NCBI RefSeq assembly: GCF_001039355.2
Contig: NW_019773603.1
Coordinates: 626,215-648,491 of the forward strand
Direction of reading: 5' to 3'
DNA length: 22,277 bases
Origin: Lingula anatina
Lineage: Eukaryota > Brachiopoda > Lingulata > Lingulida > Lingulidae
Positions 1-12,700 of the stretch are shown here, piece by piece (within the stretch, counting starts at the first letter, position 1; each line of letters starts with the position of its first letter). The translations under genes and the position numbers were made by a program. The notes below the pieces were generated by a model, which saw nothing but the letters and a program-made list of their open reading frames with translations, did not search any database and was not told the origin of the DNA.

Positions 1-1820
1 GAATTTAGAAAAAGACATTGCATGTGAACGAAGCCTAACCCTATCACGTACAAATCGTATTGGACCCGGACTTTCATTTTAGGACTACCATTCCTGTCAC
101 AATGGCGACTGTGCTAAGTTTCCAGCATTCTGAATCCAGAGACAACAGATCATGCGCTGTCAAACATACAGAATGTTACGCTAGGGTATGACAGACAACA
201 AATAGACCAAACGTGTTTAACACATATCCAATGTTCGCAGTCTTTACCTGGACAAGAACGTGAACGGGGAAAGAGAGTCAACTATAAAGTCAACTCCAGT
301 TGACACGGGGACTTTGTTCTCAACTCCCCGAATACTAAGACTGGGTTCCCATACCTAGACATGGGAAGGGTTTCTCTTGGAGATGGATCGATCGACATTT
401 AGTACGATATGGTCTGGGAATGTTCCCTTAGAAACGACCTGGCTTTGCACATACATTTATATATTTTCTGTTAACGGAGTGATGATTGAGTCTGCGCCAG
501 CCTATAAAAGACGGTCACGTTTTTATCACAGTCCGGAATGACATCCATGTCTATTGTGGTGTTACTTTTTTTAGTCCCGTGTAAACTTAAGACCATATAT
601 TTATATCGTTATAATACCTTTAAAATATTTAATGAACAGGTGATATTCAACCAGTGCAAAATGCAAATACTGATTCCGGGCAGCGACGGTCCATCGCCAT
701 ATTACCTTCTTCTAGTTGAATATTTAGGGAAATATTTTGATCCTCAAAACTCAGTTCAATGTCGAGGTACTCTCTGGCCGCAGGCTGCGCTAGAAGTCCG
801 TTACAAAACTATTATACACGTATCTCTCTCAAACTTTATATTCTGTACATCTATACTATTAAAGAAGCCCCTGGTATGAGAGGGTAATAGAACTTGAAGA
901 ATTTGTGCCACATCCGTAGGGTTTAGTTATTGCTATATAACCACCAATTTAAAAGGGTTTGTGAAATATCTGAAGCATTCAAAAAATGAATATATATTAG
1001 TTTTTTTGCCGTGCTTTTCAACACGAGTGTACCTCCGTGCCTGCACTGATCGCTAATTTTTTTAAAGCAACGTGAACATTTATATACATATTACCGACAA
1101 CATAATATCATTTCAAATGTACATTGGTTGATATATTGTATAAATTGGTATTTAGCCGCAGAACATGAAAGTTACTTTTGAAAAAATTATCTCCTCAAGG
1201 TACAAAATGATGGCTGGTCCAGGATTGCGTTAAAGAAGACGAAGTAAAGGAAAACACAATGATCTAGGATAATGTTTAGGAAAGTAAAAAAGACATCACT
1301 GAATCAGGACTGTGTTAGAGAAGACACAGAAAGTCACAAACTCAAGATTCCTCTCTGTAGCAATGCATCTCTTGCAAATAGACCACATACTAGACCAGAC
1401 TATTCGCATCCGTTCTGCAAACATAGCGATGCTTGTGTCTCTTCCCGCTTCCTTTAATCCAGCCTCCTCGGTTGTTTTAAACAGGTTCACAAGTTTGCGG
1501 CGACTGTGGCGTCCACGGCAACGCTTGTTCATCCTGCCCGCCACCCTTGAGTGACCTGGGCGTCCACTGTGCGTCCTTTTAGCTTCCTTTCATAGTCGCA
1601 CAAAGGAGGAGGATTAATAACTTACATAATAACAATAAGATTTATTATTATTATTACGTTATTATTGTTGCAATTTTGTATATTGCTAGCATTTTAGAAG
1701 TCTCTGAAATCAGAGGGCAATCAATGCATTTCATTCAATTTCAAAGACCGTTGTCAAGATGTGTACAAATGATAACCTGAGGCTTATATCTAATATGACA
1801 ACAAGAAATACTTTGAACAT
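1..1820. other. Region without a recognisable gene
   Basis: I see no convincing gene. A 113-codon plus-strand frame (538-879) sits just after a TATA box and is treated under findings. A less AT-rich patch at about 1430-1580 is open on both strands (for example 82 codons on the minus strand, 1296-1544), but it matches no family I know and has no clear splice context. Two 30-nt stretches (1219-1248 and 1304-1333) are diverged copies of each other. An ATT-rich simple repeat lies at about 1640-1668. The 3' UTR of the minus-strand transporter gene probably ends near 1820. Confidence 0.5.
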
Positions 1821-1836
1821 TTTGAACTAATAGATT

Positions 1837-1842
1837 TTTATT
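1837..1842 (-). terminator. Candidate polyadenylation signal AATAAA of the transporter gene
   Basis: The minus strand reads AATAAA here, about 250 nt after the TGA stop of the SLC18B1-like gene. It is the first canonical signal I find downstream of that stop, which would give a 3' UTR of roughly 250-280 nt. Assignment is by position only. Confidence 0.5.
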
Positions 1843-2092
1843 ACTACTGTACTGGTATGTAAGCAATATGGCACAGCGAGCAGAACACACATGTATGTAT
1901 AATTTTCATATTGAAACTTAAAAAAAGGATTACTACATATGTGCAAAAGTGTCACATTCCTTCACTTGTCCTTAAAACATTGTATAAAATTGACGAACGT
2001 CGTTTGCTTAATTTTTCCGAAAATAATTGGCTAAATGTGTAAAGTGGATAAAAGGTCTAATATAATAACAAACAAACCCTTGAAGAAAAAAG

Positions 2093-2260
2093 TCATTTAT
2101 CACATTCCTTCGACTGAATAAGATGCGTCTCTATCATATACTTGGGTGCATCTTCCAGTAGCAGCCATTGTCTACTAGAATCAAGTTTGTAGTATTCCTG
2201 TGACTTCTTTTTTCCACATGGTCTGTAGACAGTTGAACAGTATATCAACAGCGCGCCTGC
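2093..2260 (-). CDS. SLC18B1: Transporter coding exon 13: end of TM12, C-tail, stop
   Basis: Acceptor ATATTTGCAG; 168 nt including the TGA at 2095-2093. It encodes AGALLIYCSTVYR, completing TM12, then a polar cytoplasmic tail of about 42 residues with CGKKKSQEYYKLD and a Lys-rich end. The tail shows no motif that I recognise. Confidence 0.8.
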   Translation of the reverse strand, partial: AGALLIYCSTVYRPCGKKKSQEYYKLDSSRQWLLLEDAPKYMIETHLIQSKECDK

Positions 2261-3137
2261 CTGCAAATATACATAATCAGTGAATTACATATTTTTGCGA
2301 AAATTTTAATATCAAATCATAATTTAGCTACTTATTTGAAATTCAAAACTTAAAGATTAGTGTTTGTAACTACAGTATGTGAATAAGATCTACCTACACT
2401 TTTAAAAGAGATATCAAATCTCCATACGAGATTCATAATCCCATTAATAACGCGTATAAATAACATAAAGGCAATTTTACAACCAAAACGACGATTATTG
2501 AGATTATTCTGGAATTTGTGCTTGTCATCGGTGCATATTGAGCTTCATAAATGGATGACCTACCCTCCGTAATAATCTTCAATTATTATTACATTCAGTA
2601 ACAATCGAAAAATTGTGGAGATTATCGCTAACCCCAACAGAAGCTTTAACTTTACTTGCAATACATTGTATTGTGAAGAAACTCACGTTCCCCAAAGAGA
2701 GACCCGTAAGAAGTCCTGATAATGTACTGAATGCGCTGTTGTCTAATATAATTCCTCCGATTAAAGGACCTAAAAAACTTCTGAACAATAAAACAGAAAT
2801 ATTTTTCAACAAAGATTGAAACCAAATGATAAAAAATAACAATTTAAACAAAGGTATTGAAATAACAGTACTGAATTAAGAAAAGTTAGTATAATATACC
2901 AACAAAAATTCAACATCACTTAGCTTCAAAGTTACACATAAAGTTCCAAGTTTCAGTTGCAGTTACATTACGTTGTATTAAGTTATGTCCAAACAAGATG
3001 GTGCCAGTTTTTGAACATTCTGAAATATTCTTAAAAGCTTACAAAATATTCTGCCATTGCTGGGTAGTCGGCGACAACAACAACAACAAAAAATTCCAAC
3101 TCTAAACCTGATACCAATATATATCTGAACCAAAAAA

Positions 3138-3168
<31 letters not shown>

Positions 3169-6100
3169 AACTCACCCTAACCCAAGATGAGTCTCATATA
3201 TTGCTATCAGATTCCCATACGTAGTCATATCATCCGGAAGACCTGATGCTCTGCAATGGTATGTGAACAATCTCAACAAACACAATGGCACGTGGGGGCT
3301 TCAACCAACATAACGAACCCGATGCACCTAACACGATGGTACATGTTTATGCTATTCGTAAAGGCACATCACACCTCGAACGTCTATTTTATGTCTTGTA
3401 AAACTTTATTAAAATGGCGGTTAATATGTTTACTGATGAAAGATGAAATGATGGAGTCCTCTACTCACATAGCATCTAATATGCGGTCCGCCAAAACTGC
3501 CACCTCAGTACATGCTTGGCCAATGCCTATGGTACAGGTTCCTAAGTAAATGCTCCAGGACGATCTTGAATACAGTAAAGTATAATATAACATTACCAAG
3601 TACCCCATGTTTGTTTACGCAGTGCGGGTTTATATTACTGTGCAGTAAGTGCTGGTTAATAACAGCCTGCAGTGAGTCATATGGCTCTGTAAAGATCAAA
3701 ATATACCCCAATTATATTAGATGATTTGTAACTTTACTACTATGTTTCCACAACTCTGGCATGGAATCGAATTCTCAAAAAATTACAGGCCGCGCCAAAA
3801 ACTGGTCTAAAGCAAAATTTGAATCTAATTTGACTCAAGATAAATCATATGCGGTCTAATTAAATGGAATATCTTGCCTTTTTTATAACCGGTAATGTAT
3901 ATGCCTTGTAAGATTTCTTACAAAAAAGGCTATATATCTATTTTGAGCCATATATGTCCCAGCGCTGTAGACCCTAGTGTACCTACCCCTCGCCGTTAGG
4001 GTAAAGACCGGTAAGTGGACCCCATGGCCCTACTAGGGTGAACCCCAATGCCTTCAAGACAAGCCCAAGGATTACCTGCGTCTTATTACGGTTCTGAAAT
4101 GAAAGAGAAAGTTACCTGTACACAGCGTCACTTTTTATCCTTTGTAATAAATAATAAATGAATAAAAACACGTTCGGTTACTGGTATCACAATGTTATAG
4201 TTTTCAAAGGAAAAACGTTTGTGTTTTTCCAAAAGTTCCATTTACAAAGTATATTAATACTGTCTAAAACACAGGTACTTTGCTTGTCTAGGATCCTTCT
4301 ATCGATTATATTTCTATGATCGCACCGTGAAATTACAGTTTTTGTCGTTAATATTGCAATGTAGCAATCACAAACATGTGGCTCGAAGTATTACAAACTC
4401 TTAGGCCAATATCGCCAAATCAACCAGGTAATTAACTGGGGACTTTTCAAGAAACAAGCCTCCGGGCCTAGGGTTAGCCTTCATATTGGGTGGATGTTCA
4501 CCCGCCCCCCCCCCTTCGACCCCTCCTACTCACAAATCTGCCGGACAGCACACCGAACATAGGCACAGACAACGTGTACAGTAAACCTATCAGGGAAAAG
4601 GCCAGGCCAAACATAACGTGGTTGCCCTTCAGACTGGGGTCCACCTAAAATAAAAACCATATTTAAGTTAGTTTCAATTAGTCAGTTGTATTTTACTAAG
4701 TTCAATAAAAGGTTATCAAAGTAATCGGCAAAGTAGTGTCTTCAGCAGAACGGAGCATATTTGGAACGTAGTGTATAAATGAAGATAAAATGTTTGCCAG
4801 TAGAACTAGTGATATGTTGTTTGTAGCAATAGATTCGCCGATTTCTCAGATGTATATGGCTTGTATATAGTTTGTAAACAGAAAATAGATCAATTCATGA
4901 CTTCTGTTGTGTTGTAGTATTAATAATTGACAGATACTGCCTTTGTGCCATTGGTCTAGGGATTGTATCCAGTTTTCTAAGTGTCATCGCCATCTTAAAT
5001 ATATGTTCAATATCTTACCTTCTGTAGCTGCATCCCAAGTGTTGGTGACAAAGACCCGATTCCCAAGTACGTTATGAAAACCGCTATGTACTCTAAGATA
5101 GCGGCAGGTTGCTTCAATACCTGGACTATCTGGCAATGCTGTGAAGACTTGTCTACAAATTAAGTACTGGGAATTATTGCCGTTTACGTTATTTAAACAA
5201 TTTGGGAGCAGGGCAGTTTTCTGTATCGGACCATTTTGGCTGGCCCTGACATGTATAGCGCTACTAATTTTTTTACCCTTTTACAACCCACTGTGTACCC
5301 GCCCAAATTAATCCGGTGTAAATGCTTCCCTCTACCAGGGTGGCAAATATTATAGGCAAAATTTCCAAAAGCCACCCTGTAACTTTTGGCCAGATGAAAG
5401 CTATTATATCTGCACGCGCGCAGATGGCATTGTACCCGCTACTGCAGGAGATTCCTAAGTTAACTTCAATCTGAAGAAGAGGCTATTTTCATCTGTCACA
5501 AAAGATCAATTTATTAAGGTCAGAGCAATTAAATGTCTTGATTGCTGTCAAGGGACTTGGTTTGGTCTTGTAAAGTGGCAGTGCCTGAGCAGTTATGCAA
5601 ACAATTACCAGCCATGTAATCATCCTTGAGATTTCATCACAGGGTGACAGAAACCAAATGACCGTGTTTATCTAAAGACATATCTGTGAATAACTTATGA
5701 AAAATTAATCTGTCGCCAAGGTAGAGGGTATTAAAATGCAGCGTCTAGCGGGAATGAGTGCTCTGTTAAGCCCCCGTCACACTTATTCGGAATCAGCAGG
5801 AATCAAGCAGAACCAGCCGGAATGACTAACTTTAAAAATTCGTACTACATTCGGGAGGAAATTTCAAATTGACCTAAGTTCTTGTAAGAATGCTGTTGGA
5901 ATACTTAGAATGCGCTTGAATCCGCCTGGAATGATTCGTGCACATTTCGGCTGTATTAGCTCTCAAATGCAGCTCAAATGTAGTTGGAAAACTAGGAATA
6001 TCAAAAATGCTGCCAAAATGCAGTCAAAATATTTAGAATACACTTCGAATGCAGTACGAGTGTAATAGGATCGAGATGCATTCGAGTTGCATTCTGGCTC

Positions 6101-7588
6101 ACTCTAGCAGGATTTGAAGTGTCCTGCCATTTCGGTTCTCCCTCGAATGTGATCAGAATGTTTCGAATGCTGTCGGAACGCCGTGAGAATACTTAGAATG
6201 CAGTCATAGTTCAGTTAGAATACTATTCAAATGCCCTTCGATAATTATTCCACTAAGAATGCACTTCGAAAGTTTTTAACATGAGCAAAATATTCGGGCC
6301 GGCCACAAGAATGGGTAAAAATATTTGGAATGCACTCGGATTTTTTAGAAAGCTCTTCGAATATCCAGGAGCGCACAAAGAATTGTCTTTCCGACGGCAT
6401 TCTTGCTCATTCCGCCGCTAGTGTGACGGGGGTATTAAGGTGGGTTTCATAGCAAACTGGAGCGGCACAGATAACTGTCATATATTTACGAATCTGGCAA
6501 TTAATATAGATATATTTTATAAATTCCCATGTAGATTAACATTCTAGGAAATCGTCCAAAATACATACTTATTATCAGTTTCCTTTTATCACAGTAGTGT
6601 TTTCATCAAGGCCCAATAAACATTGCACATGTGTATAAATTGAATTATCTGAAATCTTTAATACGAATTATTTGTAACAAAATAAGTAATACATAAACCC
6701 ACCAGCGTCGTCATCATCGGGAGCAAATGTGAAAAATATCCACAATCCTAAGATAACAGCTAATGGTCCAAACACAAGAAATGGTAGCCAAAACCCTCCG
6801 AGTCGATAGAGGCCGCCACCAGCTAAGGGTCCCAGAACCGATCCGAGTCCAAAAAACATATTTAGGAATCCCTTCGAAAAAATAAGACGTTTTTTTGCCA
6901 ACAGCGGAGTTATTGATTTAATATGTATTTCTCGGCTAAACAGCAAACTCTTGCACGTGGAAACTGCTATTTTATCCGGCAAAATGCCGTTACTTAAAAG
7001 AAACATCAGCTAGGTTGGGCAAAGTGTATACATACGTTCCTAACCATATTACAATCTGATACATCCAATAAAAGCTAATTATATATAATACTCATAATTA
7101 TAGCTTTTAAAAGTATTACCACATAGACTGTTATACTATAGAGATTCACCTGCACCGCTGTTTTACCTAGTGATTAGACTGAGGGGGTGTTTTCCCCCCT
7201 ATCACAAGTTCACCACAACTAACAAGTTTGCCTTCTATTTACTGAAGAAGGATTGAAATTTATTAATATACCAGCCGAACGCGGTAGCCCTGTTTATCTC
7301 TCGCACTACATGAAACTAAGCTGTAAGTTTTAACTTTTTAAAATTAAATTGGTCGATTTCTGTAGCGGCTTGGTACAGCTATCCCTCTATGATATAACGC
7401 AAGTTGCGAGAAAGGTTTTGACTTACATACGCCGTGGCCACATCATTTCTAAACTCTCTGGTTATGATAGCGTAGTTTGCCGTCAGTGCCATAGCCGCTC
7501 CCAATGACTCCATTATACGAAACATCATTCCGAGGCGTAGAAACCATTCTCCAGACTGTAATTCTCCAAGAAGACTAAAGTGTAATTA

Positions 7589-7627
<39 letters not shown>

Positions 7628-9669
7628 ATAGTAAGGGAGGATGGACGGACGAGGTAACGTGACCCCCGTCTTTTGACGCAAAAGTGCAGGGATAATAATC
7701 ATTAAAACAAATTAAAAATAAAAGCAATCAAGAAATAGATTTAAATTGTCTTATAAATTACTGAAAAGGTAGATCCAGGTAGGAGAAACATTGAAGCGAA
7801 AAGGATGATTCAAAACTAAACTCTTTCACCCCCTGGACTCATAGCATAGTAAAGTAAAAAGGATCTCGAATACTTATGTATATTTTTACCCCCTTTTCTA
7901 GGGTCAGCGTGCCTATTTCCTTTTCTCAATTTCATATTTTCTTTCACGGGTAACAGTTATTCTCCACGTACCTGAAGAGTAAAGAGCTGATGCCAAGTAT
8001 TATGAGTCCTAAAACGTAGCATCTTCGGGTTCCTATCCTTGTTAACTGAAATATAAGTCACTGAGTCACCACAGATTTAACACCGGTATTGATGTAAGAC
8101 GCATTATAGTTCTCCGTTTACGCAGTCTGTCATTATTCCACCCCCAATCTCCCCCAAGTCCTTCGAAATAAACAATCTTTCTAGATTCTTCGATAATTCG
8201 TGAGACTCAGATGACCCCCACGGATAATACATTATATCTCTATTTAAAAGCTTTAAGCGCCCCTCGTAACACTGACTTGTTATTGATAAGATATTGGGTT
8301 ACATGTTTCTATCGCCATAAGTCAATTTCCTACCCAAAATGTTTCACTCTTTGACTACCGTAGTGGAAGACTATCGGATTGACGAGGGGATTGTTAATGC
8401 ATATACCTTTATGTACTGTGAAATCTTAAGTATCTATTGTTCAGGAGAAACACCTGCACTTCACATATACATGTACACGGCCATAAATGCTGTCATTTAT
8501 ACAGTTGCTAGGAGACGTTAATTGGTATACCTGAGATCCAATGAGAAGAGAAACGCTGAACTTGGCAACGTCATAACATCCAAATATGGCCCCAACAGAT
8601 GCGAGTGACAGACCTTTTCCTACGGCCTGGAAGAGGAAAAAACTCGATGTTGTACTTGAAAAATCACACAAGAAAAACGACAATAAAATATTTTATTTTA
8701 AAACACTGGTATATCAGAACCACTCTGTAGCGACCATGGAGCATATGACAACATAAAGACGTGTTTTGAAGCCAACATTAGTCGAATTAATCGGCAAGAC
8801 CAACTTCGACGGGACCGCAAAAATTTACTAGACAAAAATGCTCTGAAAAAACGAAGAAACCCAGATTATTACGATATGTTGAACTAACCTCGTCTCTCAA
8901 AAACGATTGCGGTAGAGAATTACAAGAATACAACGATATATTAGTAAGAAATCCATTTAACAGAACGATTTTTTGCCGAGCACTCCATCCTTCACTGTCT
9001 TCACCCGTCTTCTCCTGTATATGACATTTCTGAAGTAACCGCCGGTGTCATTTTTTTGTAAAATATTCGTAAAAGCAGACTTTCGACGTCGAAAAACAAT
9101 AAAAATGGTAATAATCAAAGAAAGAAGCAAGTTTGTCATCTAACCAAAACCCGTACTTCTGTAGAATTGTATTATTCAGCTCAAGCAGATTCGTTCTCTT
9201 TCCAGTCACGTACTAAGTCTGAATAAACGACCCTGTTCACTCCTCCCCAGATATTTCATGACTCCTTAAGATGATGAAAGTAAAAACCATACCCCTGTAT
9301 TTCAAATAATATGGTTTAATATATTGTTAACAAGAAAGGCACAGAAATAAGCAAGGCACAGGAAATTTAGTATATCAGTTATGTATGCTAATCCATGGGA
9401 TTAAGATCTAATATATCAGCTCGCTCTTATGGTATCACGCCCAAATCAGGTTACCAAATCTATATACGTACATGGTACCACGGTTGAAATTAAGGAAAGG
9501 AGTGCCGGTATTCTAGGCACAGTTATATATCATTTTTGTCACGTGAAATGTTGAATGCCAGGCCGGGGAAAAACAGATATGACGCTGTTTTAATGCATTT
9601 TTGTGTTATGGATAACGCCCCCTTTGCATTTTACAAAGTTTGTAACAAGCACCAGTCAGGATTATGTTA

Positions 9670-9706
<37 letters not shown>

Positions 9707-12700
9707 TGACCAACTTTGTGCAAAATATGCAGCTCTCGAATTGTTCATTTCCTTTATAATTTATAATGCAAATATTATCAAAACAAACATGTTATAAAAT
9801 AAACTAAACCTTCAACTATCTGTTTACACTCTTGTATAGTGCAAGTAATAATGACTTTATGCTCAATTTTGATCATAGTCGCATGTCGCATGTGAAAAAT
9901 ATATTGTGACATATAGGTTGACATTTCTGACATAAAATTTGGATCACGAGTGGAAAAATAGTATATTTAATGCTTATTTTACTGTCGGTAGTGTGTCTTT
10001 TCCCGTTTTTTTTAAATATTCAGTGACAAGCAAACTAAAGGCGTATAGAGTAGTTAAAATAAGAAATATTTAGTTAAAAGAGAATATTACTGACATATGA
10101 AAACAGAGTGAAACGCGCTTGTTGTTCTTATAATCTAAGGATTAGCTTTATCCTGTGAAAAGTAATAAATGTAACAGCGACATTTTTTTTCTGTAGAATT
10201 TGTTTTCGCGCTTATATGGACTATGAAATCAGTCATAACGTCCAATTATGGCACCGAAGTATGTGAGGGACAAACCTTTTTCAACGGTCTGGAAGAAGAT
10301 GTCCGGTGACGACATAATTTCCTCAGGTTTGCTATGGGGCATATTATGAACTGCACCAGCATGTCTGTGTAGTAAAATACAATTTCTACACAAGCCACAA
10401 CTCCTGAATTTCTGCATTCAAATGTATTAGAACACCAACCCCAACACTGGTACAGTTTAGAACCTGATTTCGAATCATACATTATGACTGTGTTTAGTCT
10501 ATATTTTTATGAAGCATATACATATATTTTAACAAAAAAGTAGGGAAAATTGGGGAGAGATGATGAAAAACATAGTAACAGTTCAAAATATTGTGTTTTA
10601 TATAATATTTCTACATATGCTGGTACATATCAATATAATATTGCTTCACCATGTATCATATTTCTAAATGCGCCCTTTTTATTGCAGTACAGTTGGAATC
10701 GAGCGTTATTTGTTTAATCAACCGGTTTAAAACGGACCATCGGAAAAATGACCTGAGAGAGACATAGAGCAAAAAGGAGAGAAAGCAAACTCCTAAACAC
10801 CCTCAAAGTAATTTTGAACTTACCTCATCTCTCAAAAACGGTTGTGGTAAAGAATTACAGCAATACAATAATAAGTTAGTGAGGCAGCCATTCATTAGAA
10901 TAACTTTTTGACGCTTACTCCATCCTTCACCGCCTTCAAACCCGTCTTCTCTTGTAGCTGACATTTCTGAAAGAAACGAGTTAGTTTGTTATATTCTTCT
11001 ATATGTAGGTGAATATCCAAAACCGGTCAATTATAGACCAAAATTGTTCAACCAATTATACCCGCAATCTACTGCATTAATGCTCCTCTCTGAACAAACC
11101 TATGTACTTTTTGGAGTAGAATTGCGGTAGGCTATTTATACTGCATTTCTACTGCAAATATGCTCCACACCACTACTGCGTTAATGCTACTTCGATACTA
11201 CTGCATTTTCATGCGGGTAAGCAGTAGAACACAATAAATATAGTATATATATGTGTGTGTAACTGCAAGCAAGAATGCTTACTTGCTACAAGACAGAATA
11301 GAAAAAACCTAGATACCTAAGTCCTATAGTTGGGAAGTTCTCTTTGGGTAGGTCCGAGAATAACTGCGTAGTTGTATCGACAAAATCCTCATTAGTCTAA
11401 ATATTTCGAAAATGCATGGAAATGTTTGAAATTGAGCATACAAGTAGCTGATTGGTGTGTGGACTATGCATAGCAGTGTCTCATGGTATTGCTGTTCTGC
11501 TCCGAGATGACACACAGCCATTGCCAAGGGGATATTTGTGTCATAAGGATATAAAATTGTTGTGAATTTAGTTCTGGCCAAGGACTTATATTCAAACTTT
11601 TCAATGTTTGTGAATCTGGTCAAGGATTTATATTCAAACCCTAAAATATTTTAAAATCTGGTCAAGGACTTATATTCAAACCCTAAATGTTTGTGAATCT
11701 GGTCAAGGATTTATATTCAAACCCTAAAGTACACCAACACGCAATCATATTTGACTGTCGTCTTGTGACAAGCACCAGTAAGTGGACAAAACTAATCGGT
11801 TTACAGCAAATACTCAGTAAATTAAGCGAAACTGACGACAAGCAGCAAAAAGTGGACAACATTAAACTGTTGTCTGCAAAACATTAAATGAAACTGATAG
11901 GTTCACACACTGTTTGAAAGCGAGCCATTATTTCAGTTGATCTTCATCTAATGACACCAAAATGTGAACAACCTTGAACTGCTGTGTGAAAAACATCTTT
12001 TAAATGAAATTGACACCAGTAGGTACACAGGCTATTTGAAAGTGAATCCGTCATGTCGATAGGCCGACAGCAAAAAAGGACAGACTTGCAGGGTTGGCCG
12101 CCTAATTTATTGCTTGTCTACAAACAATGTGAATTGCAGGCCAGCAAGGCCAAATAAACTTAAGGTTAAGATTGACAAGATATGTCAACAATTCACTGTA
12201 AATAATCGTTAATTAAGCGGAACTGATGACAGGTAGTAAAAGGTGAACGACCTTCAACAGTTGTCCTCCTTTAACACCTGTTAAATAAAAATTGATACCA
12301 ATAGTTGATACCGATAAAGAGGATCCAGCAGGAACCTGAATCGGAAATCAACGCTAAGTAACGCTAAGTAAGTAATAGAAGGATAGGATATTTTAAAGTA
12401 AATCATCATGTCAATTGACAGACAGCAAAATGTGAACAACCCCCAGTTTCACAAAAATACTTTATTGTCAGTGTCAGTGGCTAACACCTCTGTTACCAAC
12501 ATTACGTGGTCACATGTAGAGACATCTTATCCTATCAGGAGCAGTGTTACAGCACTCTCATGGACACTTGCAGACATCTTACCCTATCATGCACAGTGTC
12601 ACAACACTCCCATGGGCACATGCACACATCCTTGCCAGGGAACTGATACTTTTTTGTGAAACAGGGGCCAGGCTGTTTGAGTCGCATGTCAGAGGCTCTA

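Noticed and set aside
1296-1544. Overlapping open frames on both strands in a less AT-rich patch
   Set aside because: No recognisable family, no splice or promoter context, and frames on both strands point to composition and not to coding.
3135-3170. CRISPR-like or bacterial direct repeats
   Set aside because: Simple AAAT microsatellite in an intron of an animal gene.
3505-3711. 68-codon minus-strand frame overlapping the TM10 exon
   Set aside because: It is in a different frame from the exon that matches SLC18B1; shadow of the real exon.
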